A DNA stretch of 64,000 bases from Rhizobium sp. BK650 (GTDB lineage Bacteria > Pseudomonadota > Alphaproteobacteria > Rhizobiales > Rhizobiaceae): positions 62,001 to 126,000 of the forward strand of contig NZ_JACIBK010000001.1 of NCBI RefSeq assembly GCF_014195325.1, written 5' to 3'. Positions 25,132 through 34,520 of this stretch are shown piece by piece. The position numbers were made by a program, and so were the translations under genes. Position 1 is the first letter of the stretch. The number at the start of each line of letters is the position of its first letter. A model generated the notes under the pieces. That model worked only from the letters and a program-made list of their open reading frames with translations. It did no database searches and was not told where the DNA came from.

Positions 25132-25948
25132 GCCGCTGCTTTCCCTCGAGGATCTGTCGATCGCCTTTCCATCGGAGGCGGGGCCTGTGCGCGTCGTCGA
25201 TGGTATGTCTTTCTCGGTCGGTCGTGAGGTCGTGGCGCTGGTAGGCGAATCCGGCTCCGGCAAATCGATGACGGGCCGGGCGATCATGGGCTTATTGCCG
25301 CGCCGGGCCGAGGTGCGAGCAAAGCGTCTTGCCTTCGATGGCCAGGAACTGACGAAGCTCTCTCCATCCGGCTGGAACAGGCTGCGCGGCAGCGGGCTCG
25401 GGCTGATCCTGCAGGATCCGAAATATTCGCTGAATCCGGCCCACAAGGTTGGCCGGCAAGTGGAAGAAGCACTGCTTCTGCACACGAAATTATCGGCTGG
25501 CGAGCGGCGCGAGCGGGCGCTCGACATGTTGGACAAGGTCGGTCTGCCCGATCCGCAGCGCGTCTATTCGAGCTATCCGGCTGCTCTCTCGGGCGGCATG
25601 GGACAGCGGGTGATGATCGCGGCCATGCTGATCAATCGGCCGAAACTCTTAATCGCCGACGAGCCGACTTCGGCGCTCGATCGCGGTCTGCAGGACCAGA
25701 TCCTGACCTTGCTGCGGTCGCTGACCGAAGAGCTCGGCATGGGGCTGCTGCTCATCAGCCACGACCTGCAGCAGGTTTCGCGTTATGCTGATCGCGTCAT
25801 GGTCATGCGCCACGGCAAGATCGAGGAGCAGATGGCGTCTGCCAATCTTGCCAATGCCAAATCAGATTATACGCGGGCGCTCTGGGCGGCGCGGCCTTCG
25901 GCTGCGACCTACGGGACACGGCTGCCGGTCTACGGGGGCGGGGCATGA
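25124..25948 (+). CDS. ABC transporter ATPase, NikD-like (short)
   Basis: 274 residues from ATG 25124, inside the end of the permease gene. Walker A GESGSGKS, signature 'LSGGMGQRVMIAAML', Walker B 'LLIADEPTSALD'. At 274 residues it lacks the C-terminal oligopeptide-binding extension that brings DppD/OppD to about 320-330, so it is closer in architecture to NikD. Confidence 0.92.
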   Translation: MTEPLLSLEDLSIAFPSEAGPVRVVDGMSFSVGREVVALVGESGSGKSMTGRAIMGLLPRRAEVRAKRLAFDGQELTKLSPSGWNRLRGSGLGLILQDPKYSLNPAHKVGRQVEEALLLHTKLSAGERRERALDMLDKVGLPDPQRVYSSYPAALSGGMGQRVMIAAMLINRPKLLIADEPTSALDRGLQDQILTLLRSLTEELGMGLLLISHDLQQVSRYADRVMVMRHGKIEEQMASANLANAKSDYTRALWAARPSAATYGTRLPVYGGGA

Positions 25949-26673
25949 GCGCTCTTTCCGTTTCCGATCTTTCCGTCACGTTCCAGGGTAGAGGCAAGGG
26001 TTTTACCGCCGTGCGCGGCGTGAGCTTCGAGGTCGCGCCGGGTGAGACATTCGGGCTGATCGGCCCGTCGGGCTGCGGCAAGACGACGGCGCTGCGTGCC
26101 GTTGCCGGGCTGAACACTCATTGGCAAGGCTCCATCACGGTCTTCGACGAGGCGCTACAACCGGGGCGAAAAATCACTGGGGCATTGCGGTCCAACATCC
26201 AGATGGTGTTTCAGGATCCCTATTCCTCGCTGCATCCGCGCCATCGCATCTCCCGCATTCTCGGTGAGCCACTGGCCTTGCGCGGCGTCCGTAATGTCGA
26301 GGATGAGGTGCGTATCGCGCTCGATCAGGTCGGCCTGCCGGCTGCTGCGGTCGGGCGTTATCCGCATCAGCTTTCCGGCGGGCAGCGGCAGCGCGTGGCG
26401 ATTGCCCGCGCGTTGCTCCTGAAACCGAAGCTGCTGTTGCTCGACGAGCCTACCTCGGCGCTCGATGTCTCGGTGCAGGCAGAAATCCTGAATCTGTTGA
26501 ACGACCTGAAGGCTTCGTATGGCATGACATTCGTGCTCGTCAGCCACGATCCCGGGGTCGTCGTGCATATGTGCGACCGGGCCGTGCTGATGCAGGCCGG
26601 CCGCATCGAAAGCGAACTCGACCGCGCCGCGCTTTCGCAAGGCGGCTGGGTCGAGCAGCTTGCCGCACGCTAG
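25945..26673 (+). CDS. ABC transporter ATPase, NikE/DppF-like (short)
   Basis: 242 residues. Walker A GPSGCGKT, Q-loop 'MVFQDPYSSLHPRHRI', signature [14 protein letters not shown], Walker B 'LLLLDEPTSALD'. Like its partner it has no C-terminal oligo_HPY extension. Its stop TAG shares CTAG with the stop of the convergent GH42 gene, so the two operons meet with a four-base overlap and no terminator space. Confidence 0.93.
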   Translation: MSALSVSDLSVTFQGRGKGFTAVRGVSFEVAPGETFGLIGPSGCGKTTALRAVAGLNTHWQGSITVFDEALQPGRKITGALRSNIQMVFQDPYSSLHPRHRISRILGEPLALRGVRNVEDEVRIALDQVGLPAAAVGRYPHQLSGGQRQRVAIARALLLKPKLLLLDEPTSALDVSVQAEILNLLNDLKASYGMTFVLVSHDPGVVVHMCDRAVLMQAGRIESELDRAALSQGGWVEQLAAR

Positions 26674-28775
26674 TACTCAAGCGGCAAGATCAGGACATCG
26701 CGAGCCGGCACTTCGATACGCTCGGCATCATAGGCGTGGTTTAGAGGCCATGCAGGCTTACCGCCTGAGAGTTTTCCGTCTGCGAGCGTCACCGTCGTCG
26801 TCTGAGCCTTGCGTGTCGGATTGACCAGCCAGAGGAAGCTGCCCTTCTCACCCTTGTGGATGCGGGCGAAGAGCGCGTCGTTGGACAGGCTCGCATGACG
26901 CGTCCTGCCGCTCCAATTCACCAGTTCGGCGAAGAAGGCGGCATTGGCCTTGCCGTCGGTGCGGTAGAAGGCGACGGAGGGATTGGTGCCGATCAGCAGG
27001 GTGCGACCCTTGCCGAAGCGGTTTTCGACGACGGCAAGACGGCCGCCATCGAAAGCGCCGCGCCCAGTGCCGTCGGTCAGGCGGTAGGACTGCAGGAGAC
27101 CGCCGCCATCAACGGCCATATCATCGAACTTGAAGTGGATGCGATCGCCGATATCGGGCATGAATTCCACTTCTTCCTCGCGCGCACCGAAGACTTCGTC
27201 GAGCCCCATATTCGGCTGCACCTGGCCGACATGGCCGCGGTCGCCGAAATAGCCGGGGCAGGCTTCTGATATCAGCGTGCCGCCCTTCTCCACCCAGGCT
27301 TTCAGGCGGGCTGCCTGTTCGGCTGTAAACATGATCGGGTAGGGGAAATAGAGGAAATCGTAGGCGTCGATGTCATCGATATGCACCCAATCCGGTTGCA
27401 GGCCCTGGCCGAGGAAGGCGCGGTAGGCGCCCCACATGGCCTCGGGATAGGGCTTTTCCTTGCGGTCGTAATTCAGCAGGTAGTCCCATTCCTGCGTTTC
27501 GGGGACAACGAGAATGCCGACTTCACCACGGACGGGCTTTGCATCCCAGAGTGTCTTCTGTGCCGGATCGTTTGCCCATTTCGCCATGGCGCTCTGCATG
27601 TCGGAGCGCGGTGTGCGGCTGCCGTCCATGCCATAAGCGCCGAAGGCACCGAAGAGTGGGCCGTCGAGCAGCGGGCGCCAGCGCAGGTTCAGGACGCCGC
27701 GCGCTCCGCCGGCAAAGGAGGTCATGCTCCAGATGCGGATATCCTCGGGCTCGGCCACACGACCGTCTTCCTTGTCGCGGCCGATCACCTGCGGCTGCAG
27801 CCAGAGCGGGCCGCCCTGGCGTTCGGCATGCCAGAACGGCTTGCCGCGCGCAGCGGCGCGGTTGATATCGACACCGTACCAGGTTTTCCAGGGTTCGGTG
27901 CCTTTGCGGGCCTGGATCCAGGTGAAGCCGTAGATTTCCACCTTGGAGGCGGCGAGCCAGTCGTCGCAACCGTTGGCGGCCATGTTCGGGATTGCGCCGG
28001 AGATACCGTGTGCGGCAATGACGTTCTTCTGGTCGACGGCGCGGATCGTGTCGATGCGCCACTGCATTTGGTCATAGAAATTGTCGCGCTTGAACTGCAG
28101 CCAGTCGATGCATTCCGGATAGGGCGCCATGTGAACCGGTGGCTCGACATCGTCCCATTCGGCATAGCTGTAGCGGTGCCAGGCTTTGGCGAGCACTTTC
28201 AGACTGCCGTATTTCTTCTCCAGCCATTTGCGGAAGGCGGCCTTAGCATAGCTGCTGTAATCGACATCGGCGGAATAGTTCACCTCGTTCCAAACATCGT
28301 AGCCATAAATCGCCGGATGATCTTTGTAGCGGGTGGCAAGTGCGGTCAGGAACTTGCCGGCGGCTTCCTTCACCTCCGGGCAGTTGAGCGTCAGCGCGCC
28401 GGCGCCGCCGCCATTGTTGGAAAAGCCACCGGTCGCGGCAGAGACGCCCATGTAGGAGCCGAGCTTGGTGCCGTCGGCATTGACCTGCAGCGCATCGGCA
28501 TATTTGCGGACCGCCCAGTCCGGTACGGCATGGATGAGTTCGGCGATGACGGTCTTGATGCCGTTCTTCGCGGCGAGATCGAGCTGGCGGTCATATTCTT
28601 CCCAGTCGTAGATGCCGGGCGCCACTTCGATGGCGCTCCACATGAACCAGTGGCGGAAGATGTTGAGACCGTCTTCGCCGGCGGTCGTGTAGTCACGCTC
28701 CCAATCGTCGCGCGGCGGATTGGACTTGCGGAAATAGACGGCGCCGAAAGGGAATTGGATATCGTTTCTAAGCAT
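26670..28775 (-). CDS. Glycoside hydrolase family 42 (beta-galactosidase-like)
   Basis: 701 residues, three GH42 parts: catalytic TIM barrel (about 1-390), trimerisation domain (about 395-600, 'GILVVPETQEWDYLLNY', 'YPYPIMFTAEQAARLKAWV') and a C-terminal beta domain. Acid/base E164 in 'DVWNEVNY' and nucleophile E318 in 'FWHAERQGGP' are both present. No signal peptide, so it cleaves imported glycosides in the cytoplasm. GH42 enzymes usually act on beta-galactosides, sometimes alpha-L-arabinopyranosides. Last gene of the minus-strand operon starting at 38687. Confidence 0.9.
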   Translation of the reverse strand: MLRNDIQFPFGAVYFRKSNPPRDDWERDYTTAGEDGLNIFRHWFMWSAIEVAPGIYDWEEYDRQLDLAAKNGIKTVIAELIHAVPDWAVRKYADALQVNADGTKLGSYMGVSAATGGFSNNGGGAGALTLNCPEVKEAAGKFLTALATRYKDHPAIYGYDVWNEVNYSADVDYSSYAKAAFRKWLEKKYGSLKVLAKAWHRYSYAEWDDVEPPVHMAPYPECIDWLQFKRDNFYDQMQWRIDTIRAVDQKNVIAAHGISGAIPNMAANGCDDWLAASKVEIYGFTWIQARKGTEPWKTWYGVDINRAAARGKPFWHAERQGGPLWLQPQVIGRDKEDGRVAEPEDIRIWSMTSFAGGARGVLNLRWRPLLDGPLFGAFGAYGMDGSRTPRSDMQSAMAKWANDPAQKTLWDAKPVRGEVGILVVPETQEWDYLLNYDRKEKPYPEAMWGAYRAFLGQGLQPDWVHIDDIDAYDFLYFPYPIMFTAEQAARLKAWVEKGGTLISEACPGYFGDRGHVGQVQPNMGLDEVFGAREEEVEFMPDIGDRIHFKFDDMAVDGGGLLQSYRLTDGTGRGAFDGGRLAVVENRFGKGRTLLIGTNPSVAFYRTDGKANAAFFAELVNWSGRTRHASLSNDALFARIHKGEKGSFLWLVNPTRKAQTTTVTLADGKLSGGKPAWPLNHAYDAERIEVPARDVLILPLEY

Positions 28776-28798
28776 TGTCCTGTCCTTCTCTGTCGATG

Positions 28799-28823
28799 TC
28801 CGGACATGGCTTCGCCGTCCGGA
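28799..28823. other. Intercistronic hairpin upstream of GH42 gene
   Basis: Perfect 7-bp stem TCCGGAC / GTCCGGA with an 11-base loop, in the 107-base gap between the reductase and GH42 genes. No T run. The rest of the gap shows no gene. Confidence 0.45.
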
Positions 28824-28882
28824 GAAAAGGCTCCGGCAGGAGGCAATCGAAGATATCGTCCGGTGTTCTAGGTGATCCTGAT

Positions 28883-29758
28883 CTAGCGCGGCCCTCCGGC
28901 GAGGAGCTCGAGCGTGCGAATAAGGGCGGAATGGTCGCGTTCACCGTCGCCATTGGCGATAGCGGCGTTCATGAGCTGCTGGGTGGCTGCCGTGTTCGGC
29001 AGCGACAGATCGAGCGCACGGGCGGCGTCGACGGCAAGCGTCATATCCTTGCGGTGCAGGCGGATGCGGAAGCCCGGATCGAAAGTTTCCTTGACCATGC
29101 GCTCGCCGTGCACTTCGAGAATGCGCGAGGCGGCAAAGCCTCCCATCAGGGCTGCGCGCACCTTGGCCGGATCGGCACCGGCGCGTTTGGCAAAAAGCAG
29201 CGCCTCGGAGACGGCCTCGATCGTCAGCCCAACGATGATCTGGTTGGCGACCTTGGCCGTCTGGCCGTCGCCGACGCCGCCGACCAGCGTGATGTTCTTG
29301 CCCATCTTCTCGAAGAGCGGGCGGGCCCGTTCGAAGGCTTGCTCCTTGCCGCCGACCATGATCGTCAGCGAGGCGGCCTTGGCGCCGACCTCGCCGCCGG
29401 AGACGGGTGCATCGAGATAATCGCAGTCAAACGCTTCGATGCGTTTGGCAAAGCTCTTGGTGGCGACAGGCGAGATCGAGCTCATGTCGATCACGAGCTT
29501 GCCGGCAGACAAGCCGGAGGCAACACCGTTTTCGCCGAAGAGTACGGCTTCGACATCAGGCGTATCCGGCAGCATCAGGATGATGATGTCGGAGGCTTCT
29601 GCGACGGCCCCGGCGCTATGGGCGGCCTTGCCGCCCTTGGTGACGAGGTGCTGCGAGGCTTCCTTCACGCGGCTTAAATGCAGCGTGTGGCCGGCATCGA
29701 TCAGGTGTTCCGCCATCGGGCGGCCCATGACGCCCAGTCCGATAAAACCGATATTCAT
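28883..29758 (-). CDS. glxR: 2-hydroxy-3-oxopropionate (tartronate semialdehyde) reductase
   Basis: 291 residues, beta-hydroxyacid dehydrogenase family. NAD(P)-binding 'GFIGLGVMGRPMAEHL', substrate loop 'DAPVSGGEVGAKAASLTIMV', catalytic Lys in 'GQTAKVANQIIVG'. The full-length match to GlxR and the adjacent hydroxypyruvate isomerase gene (8-base gap) support reduction of tartronate semialdehyde to D-glycerate. Other members of the family oxidise 3-hydroxyisobutyrate or four-carbon sugar acids, which cannot be excluded. Confidence 0.85.
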   Translation of the reverse strand: MNIGFIGLGVMGRPMAEHLIDAGHTLHLSRVKEASQHLVTKGGKAAHSAGAVAEASDIIILMLPDTPDVEAVLFGENGVASGLSAGKLVIDMSSISPVATKSFAKRIEAFDCDYLDAPVSGGEVGAKAASLTIMVGGKEQAFERARPLFEKMGKNITLVGGVGDGQTAKVANQIIVGLTIEAVSEALLFAKRAGADPAKVRAALMGGFAASRILEVHGERMVKETFDPGFRIRLHRKDMTLAVDAARALDLSLPNTAATQQLMNAAIANGDGERDHSALIRTLELLAGGPR

Positions 29759-29765
29759 GTCACGC

Positions 29766-30545
29766 TCACTTCCGATAGGGTTTCATCCAGCCAAGGCCCT
29801 CGCTGGTGCCGGCCTTTGGCTTGTATTCGCAGCCGACCCAGCCTTCGTAGCCGAGGCGGTCGAGTTCGGAGAGGATGAAGCCGTAATTGATCTCGCCCGT
29901 GCCGGGTTCGTTGCGGCCGGGATTGTCGGCGATCTGCACATGGGCGATCCTGTCCTTCAGCCGGGTGAAGGTCGGGATCAGGTCGCCCTGCATGATCTGC
30001 ATGTGGTAGAAATCGTATTGGATGTAGAGATTGTCGGAGGCGACCTTTTCAAGGATGCGCTCGGCATGATTGGTGCTCGATAGGAAGAAGCCGGGAATAT
30101 CGCGCAGATTGATCGGCTCGATCAGCAGCTTCACGCCGGCGTCGGCCGCGCGCTCGGCGGCATATTTCAGGTTTTCGACCAGTATCTTTTCGAGGGTTTC
30201 GAGATCGGCGCCCTTTGGCACGAGACCAGAGATGACGTTGACCTGCGGGCAGGCGAGCGCTTTGGCATAGTCAAGCGCCAGCGTGATGCCATTGCGAAAC
30301 TCCTCGATACGATCCGGCAGGCACGCGATGCCGCGCTCGCCGCCGGCCCAGTCACCCGAGGGGACGTTGAAGAGTGCCTGTTTCAGGCCGTTTGCCTGGA
30401 GGGCATCGGCGACCTTTTCCTTCGGTTCGGCATAGGGGCCGAGATATTCGAGCGCGCCGAAACCGTCCTTCGCGGCGGCGGCGAAACGATCGAGGAATGA
30501 AAGATCCTGATAGAGGAAGGAAAGATTGGCGGAAAATCTCGGCAC
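29766..30545 (-). CDS. hyi: Hydroxypyruvate isomerase-like sugar isomerase
   Basis: 259 residues, AP-endonuclease-2/xylose-isomerase-like TIM barrel. Hyi signatures: 'PRFSANLSFLYQDLSFLDRF' at the N-terminus, 'LLIEPINLRDIPGFFL', 'YDFYHMQIMQGDL', 'HVQIADNPGRNEPGTGEINY' and 'CEYKPK', which include the metal-binding Glu, Asp and His. I chose GTG 30545 because GAGGA lies 7 bases upstream; the longer frame overlaps the ATPase gene. Interconverts hydroxypyruvate and tartronate semialdehyde; four-carbon analogues (OtnI) use the same fold. Confidence 0.85.
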   Translation of the reverse strand: MPRFSANLSFLYQDLSFLDRFAAAAKDGFGALEYLGPYAEPKEKVADALQANGLKQALFNVPSGDWAGGERGIACLPDRIEEFRNGITLALDYAKALACPQVNVISGLVPKGADLETLEKILVENLKYAAERAADAGVKLLIEPINLRDIPGFFLSSTNHAERILEKVASDNLYIQYDFYHMQIMQGDLIPTFTRLKDRIAHVQIADNPGRNEPGTGEINYGFILSELDRLGYEGWVGCEYKPKAGTSEGLGWMKPYRK

Positions 30546-30555
30546 TGGAACATCC

Positions 30556-32265
30556 TCAGGTATTTGCGGGAGCGACGAACCGATGCCGGTGGAGCATGCG
30601 TTTGTCGCGTGGGTCGGGATTGGGAACGGCTGAAATGAGGCTCTTCGTATAGGCTTCCTGCGGCGCGGTGCAGATCTGCTCGGCCTCGCCGAGTTCGACG
30701 ATCTTGCCGCGACGCATGACTGCCACACGGTCGCAGAAGTAGCGTACCACGGAAATGTCGTGGGAGATGAAGATGAAGCTCAGGTTCAGCCGCTGGCGGA
30801 TATCGAGCAGCAGGTCGAGGATTTGGCTGCGGATGGAAACGTCGAGCGCCGAGGTCGCTTCATCGGCGATGATGATGCGCGGATCGAGCGCAAGGGCGCG
30901 GGCAATACCGATGCGCTGGCGCTGGCCGCCGGAGAAGGCATGCGGGTAACGCTCCATGCCCATCGGATCGAGGCCGACGAGACGCATCAGTTCGGCGACG
31001 CGATCTTCCACCGCCTTGCCCTTGGCAAGGCCGTTGACGATGAGAGGATCAGCGATCACTTCCTTGACCGTCATGCGCGGGTTCAATGAGGCGAAAGGAT
31101 CTTGGAAGACGAGGCGAACTTCGCGGTGGAAATTCCGGAGCTCCTTCTTGCCGAGCCTGGTGACATCGGTCTCGCTGCCATCCTTGCCGCGGTAGAGGAC
31201 GGTGCCGCTCGTCGGCTCGACGGTGCGCAGGATCAGGCGTCCGAGTGTCGTCTTGCCGGAGCCGCTCTCGCCGACGATGCCAAGATTTTCGCCGGGATAG
31301 AGGTCGAAATTGGCGTCATCGACGGCACGCAGCGTGTTGGTATTGCCGTGCCAGCCGAAGGTCTTGCTGAGATTGCGCACCGACAGGATCGGCTTTGGCG
31401 CCTCGGACGAAAGGGCGATGGGCGGCCGTCTGCCTTCCACGTGATGGGTGAGCTTCACCGTCGAGGCCAGCAGCTGACGCGTATAGGGGTGGGTGGCGGC
31501 ATGGTAGATCGCATCGACCGGGCCGCGCTCGACGATATGGCCGAAGCGCATGACGGCAACGTCATCGGCCACTTCGGCCACCACGCCCATATCATGAGTG
31601 ATGAGCAGCATCGCCATGCCGCGATCGACCTGCAGACGCTTGATGAGGTCGAGGATTTCGGCCTGTGTCGTCACGTCGAGGGCGGTGGTGGGCTCGTCGG
31701 CGATCAGGATATCCGGATTGCCGGCAAGCGCCATGGCGATCATGGCGCGCTGGCGCATGCCGCCGGAAAATTCGAACGTGTAGCGGTCGGCCATCTTGTC
31801 CGGATTGGGGATCTCGACCTGGCGCAGCAAGTCGACCATCCGGGCACGTGCAGCCTTCTTGTCAAGATTGCTGTGCAGGCGGATCGCCTCGATGATCTGC
31901 GAGCCGATCGTGTGGACCGGAGACAGCGAGCTCATCGGCTCCTGGAATATGAGGCCGATGCGCCGCCCGCGGATTTCGCGCATGGCGCGGCTGCCGGGCT
32001 GAAGAGTGGCAATGTCGGTGACTTCGTTGCCATTGCGCAGCAGGATGCGTCCGCCGACGATGCTGCCGGGCTTGTCGACGATCTGCAGCAGCGAGCGGGC
32101 CGTGACACTCTTGCCTGAGCCGCTTTCGCCGACGAGGCAGAGCGTCTGGCCGCGCTTCAGTTGAAAGCTCACATCCTCGACAGCATGCAGGATATGCGTG
32201 CGCAGGCGGAAATCGATCGAGAGGTTTTCAACTGAGAGGACGACGTCATCGGGAAGATCGGTCAT
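30556..32265 (-). CDS. ABC transporter double ATPase (DppD-DppF fused)
   Basis: 569 residues with two complete ATP-binding cassettes. First: GESGSGKS, 'FSGGMRQRAMIAMAL', 'LIADEPTTALD'. Second: GESGSGKT, 'FSGGQRQRIGIARAL', 'IIADEATSALD'. Each is followed by the short peptide-transporter C-terminal segment. One polypeptide therefore replaces the usual DppD/DppF pair. ATG 32265 has GAGGAGG upstream. It energises the two permeases encoded just before it. Note Ala in place of Pro in the second Walker B/D-loop region (DEATSALD), which is common in this class. Confidence 0.93.
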   Translation of the reverse strand: MTDLPDDVVLSVENLSIDFRLRTHILHAVEDVSFQLKRGQTLCLVGESGSGKSVTARSLLQIVDKPGSIVGGRILLRNGNEVTDIATLQPGSRAMREIRGRRIGLIFQEPMSSLSPVHTIGSQIIEAIRLHSNLDKKAARARMVDLLRQVEIPNPDKMADRYTFEFSGGMRQRAMIAMALAGNPDILIADEPTTALDVTTQAEILDLIKRLQVDRGMAMLLITHDMGVVAEVADDVAVMRFGHIVERGPVDAIYHAATHPYTRQLLASTVKLTHHVEGRRPPIALSSEAPKPILSVRNLSKTFGWHGNTNTLRAVDDANFDLYPGENLGIVGESGSGKTTLGRLILRTVEPTSGTVLYRGKDGSETDVTRLGKKELRNFHREVRLVFQDPFASLNPRMTVKEVIADPLIVNGLAKGKAVEDRVAELMRLVGLDPMGMERYPHAFSGGQRQRIGIARALALDPRIIIADEATSALDVSIRSQILDLLLDIRQRLNLSFIFISHDISVVRYFCDRVAVMRRGKIVELGEAEQICTAPQEAYTKSLISAVPNPDPRDKRMLHRHRFVAPANT

Positions 32266-32275
32266 GGCAACCTCC

Positions 32276-33463
32276 TCAATTGTCATAGGGATCGGCTGCA
32301 TCGCGCAGGCCGTCGCCGAAGAAGTTGAAGGACAGGACGGCAATAACGACCGCCAGAGACGGCCAGATCAGTAGCCAGGGCGCGCTCGCGACCGTGCGGA
32401 TATTCTGGGCATCCTGCAGCAGCACGCCCCAGCTGACAACAGGCGGCTTGAGGCCGATGCCGAGGAAGGAGAGCGAGGTTTCGGCAACGATCATCGTCGG
32501 CACGGCGAGGGTGACGACGGCGAGGATGTGGCTCGTCAGCGATGGCAGGATATGGCGGAAGATCAGCCGTGCCTCGCTCGAGCCGTCGAGCTTCGCAGCG
32601 GTGACGAAATCCTCGCTGCGCAAGGCCAGGAAGCGTCCTCGTACCTCGCGAGCAAGGCTTGTCCATCCGAGCAGCGAGACGATGATGGTGATGACGAAAT
32701 AGACGTTGACCGGTGACCAGGTGAGCGGGATCGCGGCCGCGAGGCCGAGCCAGAGCGGAATAGTCGGCATGGCGCTGACGACCTCGATGACGCGCTGGAT
32801 CAGTGTATCCACCCAGCCGCCGTAGAAGCCGGAGATTGAGCCGAGTACCACGCCGAGCACCAGCGACATGGCGACGCCAACGAGGCCGATCGACATGGAA
32901 ATGCGGGTGCCGTAGATCAGCCGGGTGAGAACGTCTCGACCGAGGCGATCGGCGCCGAGCAGATACATCGGGTCGTTGGGATTGATCGGGCCGAAGAAAT
33001 GCGTGGTCATCGGGATCAGGCCCCAGAGATAATAGCCAGAACCTTTGACGAAGAAGCCGACGGGCACGACCTTGGTGTCGTCGACCACGAAAGTGCGTCT
33101 CAGCGCCACCTTGTCGATCTCGACCTTGTAGCCCTTCACATGGAAATTGAACTCGGAGCTGCCGTCCGGCTTGGTGACGAAGAAGCTGAGACCCTGCGGT
33201 GGCGCATAGGTATATTGCGGCTTCGAGGTCGCGGGCAAAGAGGGCGCCAGGAATTCGGCAAAGAGACCGATGAGATAGAGGAGGAGGATGATAACGCCAG
33301 CGACCATCGCCACCTTCTGGCGGATCAGCTTGCCGGCAATCAGCCGCCATGGGCCGATCGCTGCAGTCGACACGGTCTTGCCCTGTTTCAGCGGGCTGAT
33401 CGAGGGGCCGTCGGCGACGACGTTCAGGGGGCCAGTATGGGTTCCGAATGTTTCGTGTGTCAT
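32276..33463 (-). CDS. ABC transporter permease, DppC type with large periplasmic insertion
   Basis: 395 residues, about 100 longer than a standard DppC. After the first membrane segment ('VAMVAGVIILLLYLIGLFAEF') there is a soluble insertion of about 100 residues before 'YLLGADRLGRDVLTRLIYG', the DppC hallmark. EAA loop 'AAKLDGSSEARLIFRHILP'. ATG 33463 has GAGGAGG upstream. Similar long variants occur in Dpp-type systems that carry sugars. The insertion may contact the binding protein. Confidence 0.9.
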   Translation of the reverse strand: MTHETFGTHTGPLNVVADGPSISPLKQGKTVSTAAIGPWRLIAGKLIRQKVAMVAGVIILLLYLIGLFAEFLAPSLPATSKPQYTYAPPQGLSFFVTKPDGSSEFNFHVKGYKVEIDKVALRRTFVVDDTKVVPVGFFVKGSGYYLWGLIPMTTHFFGPINPNDPMYLLGADRLGRDVLTRLIYGTRISMSIGLVGVAMSLVLGVVLGSISGFYGGWVDTLIQRVIEVVSAMPTIPLWLGLAAAIPLTWSPVNVYFVITIIVSLLGWTSLAREVRGRFLALRSEDFVTAAKLDGSSEARLIFRHILPSLTSHILAVVTLAVPTMIVAETSLSFLGIGLKPPVVSWGVLLQDAQNIRTVASAPWLLIWPSLAVVIAVLSFNFFGDGLRDAADPYDN

Positions 33464-33473
33464 CGGCGCCTCC

Positions 33474-34460
33474 TCAATTGAACCGGATGCGCGGATCGAG
33501 CAGCGCAAGCAGCAGGTCCGACAGGAGCATGCCGACGAGGGTCAGCGCCGACAGCAATAGGATGAAGCTGCCGGCGAGATACATGTCCTGCGAGACCAGC
33601 GCACGGAAGAGCAGCGGGCCGGCTGTCGGCAGGTTCAGGACGATGGCGGTGATTGTTACACCGGAGACGAGATGCGGCAGCACCCAGCCGATCGCCGAGA
33701 CGAAGGGGTTTAGAGCGATGCGCACTGGATATTTCATGATCACCTTGTATTCCGGCAGCCCCTTGGCGCGAGCGGTGATGACATAGGGCTTATGCAACTC
33801 GTCCGTCAGGTTGGCACGCAGGATGCGGATGAGGGCGGCCGTGCCCGAAGCGCCGATGATGATGATGGGTATCCAGAGATGGGCGAGGAAATCGCCTGCT
33901 TTGGCGAGGCTCCAGGGCGCTTCGGCATATTCCGGCGAATTGAGGCCGCCGACGCTTTGGCCGAGATAGCGGTAGGCGATGTACATGAGCGTCAGGGCCA
34001 GGATGAAGTTCGGCACGGCAAGGCCGATGAAGCCGAAGAACGTGAAGACATGGTCGCTGATCGAATGGCGACGGACGGCCGAATAGATGCCGATCGGCAG
34101 CGCGACGATCCAGACGAAGAGAAGGCTCAAGAGCGAGATCACCAGCGTCGATCCCATACGCGCCCAGATGAGGCCGGAGACGGGCTGGTTCCATTCGAAG
34201 GACCAGCCGAAATCGCCGCGGCTGACGATGCCCCACATCCATTTGAGATACTGGATGTAGAAGGGATCGTCGAAGCCGTAGATCTCCTTCAGTCGCTCGA
34301 TCTGCGCGGGATCGACAGCCTGGCCGCTGTCGCTCATCGTCGCGATCATCGAGGTCAGGTAGTCACCCGGCGGCAGCTGGATGATCAGGAACGAGATCAG
34401 CGACATGCCGAACAGGGTCGGAATCATGTAGAGCACGCGCTTGAAGATATAGCCAAGCAT
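33474..34460 (-). CDS. ABC transporter permease, DppB type
   Basis: 328 residues with six predicted membrane segments. 'MLGYIFKRVLYMIPTLFGMS' is the usual DppB N-terminus; EAA loop 'ITARAKGLPEYKVIMKYPVR'. The gap to the following DppC gene is 10 bases. It forms the membrane pore with the long DppC-like partner. Confidence 0.94.
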   Translation of the reverse strand: MLGYIFKRVLYMIPTLFGMSLISFLIIQLPPGDYLTSMIATMSDSGQAVDPAQIERLKEIYGFDDPFYIQYLKWMWGIVSRGDFGWSFEWNQPVSGLIWARMGSTLVISLLSLLFVWIVALPIGIYSAVRRHSISDHVFTFFGFIGLAVPNFILALTLMYIAYRYLGQSVGGLNSPEYAEAPWSLAKAGDFLAHLWIPIIIIGASGTAALIRILRANLTDELHKPYVITARAKGLPEYKVIMKYPVRIALNPFVSAIGWVLPHLVSGVTITAIVLNLPTAGPLLFRALVSQDMYLAGSFILLLSALTLVGMLLSDLLLALLDPRIRFN

Positions 34461-34520
34461 CGGAATGTTTCTCCTCCCGTTGAGAGCGCCCGGTCAGGCG
34501 CTTCCTTCGGATCTCCGCCC

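Noticed and set aside
27381..28871. 496-codon plus-strand frame opposite the GH42 gene
   Set aside because: Antisense shadow of a conserved glycosidase; composition is His/Ala/Val rich with no family motif.
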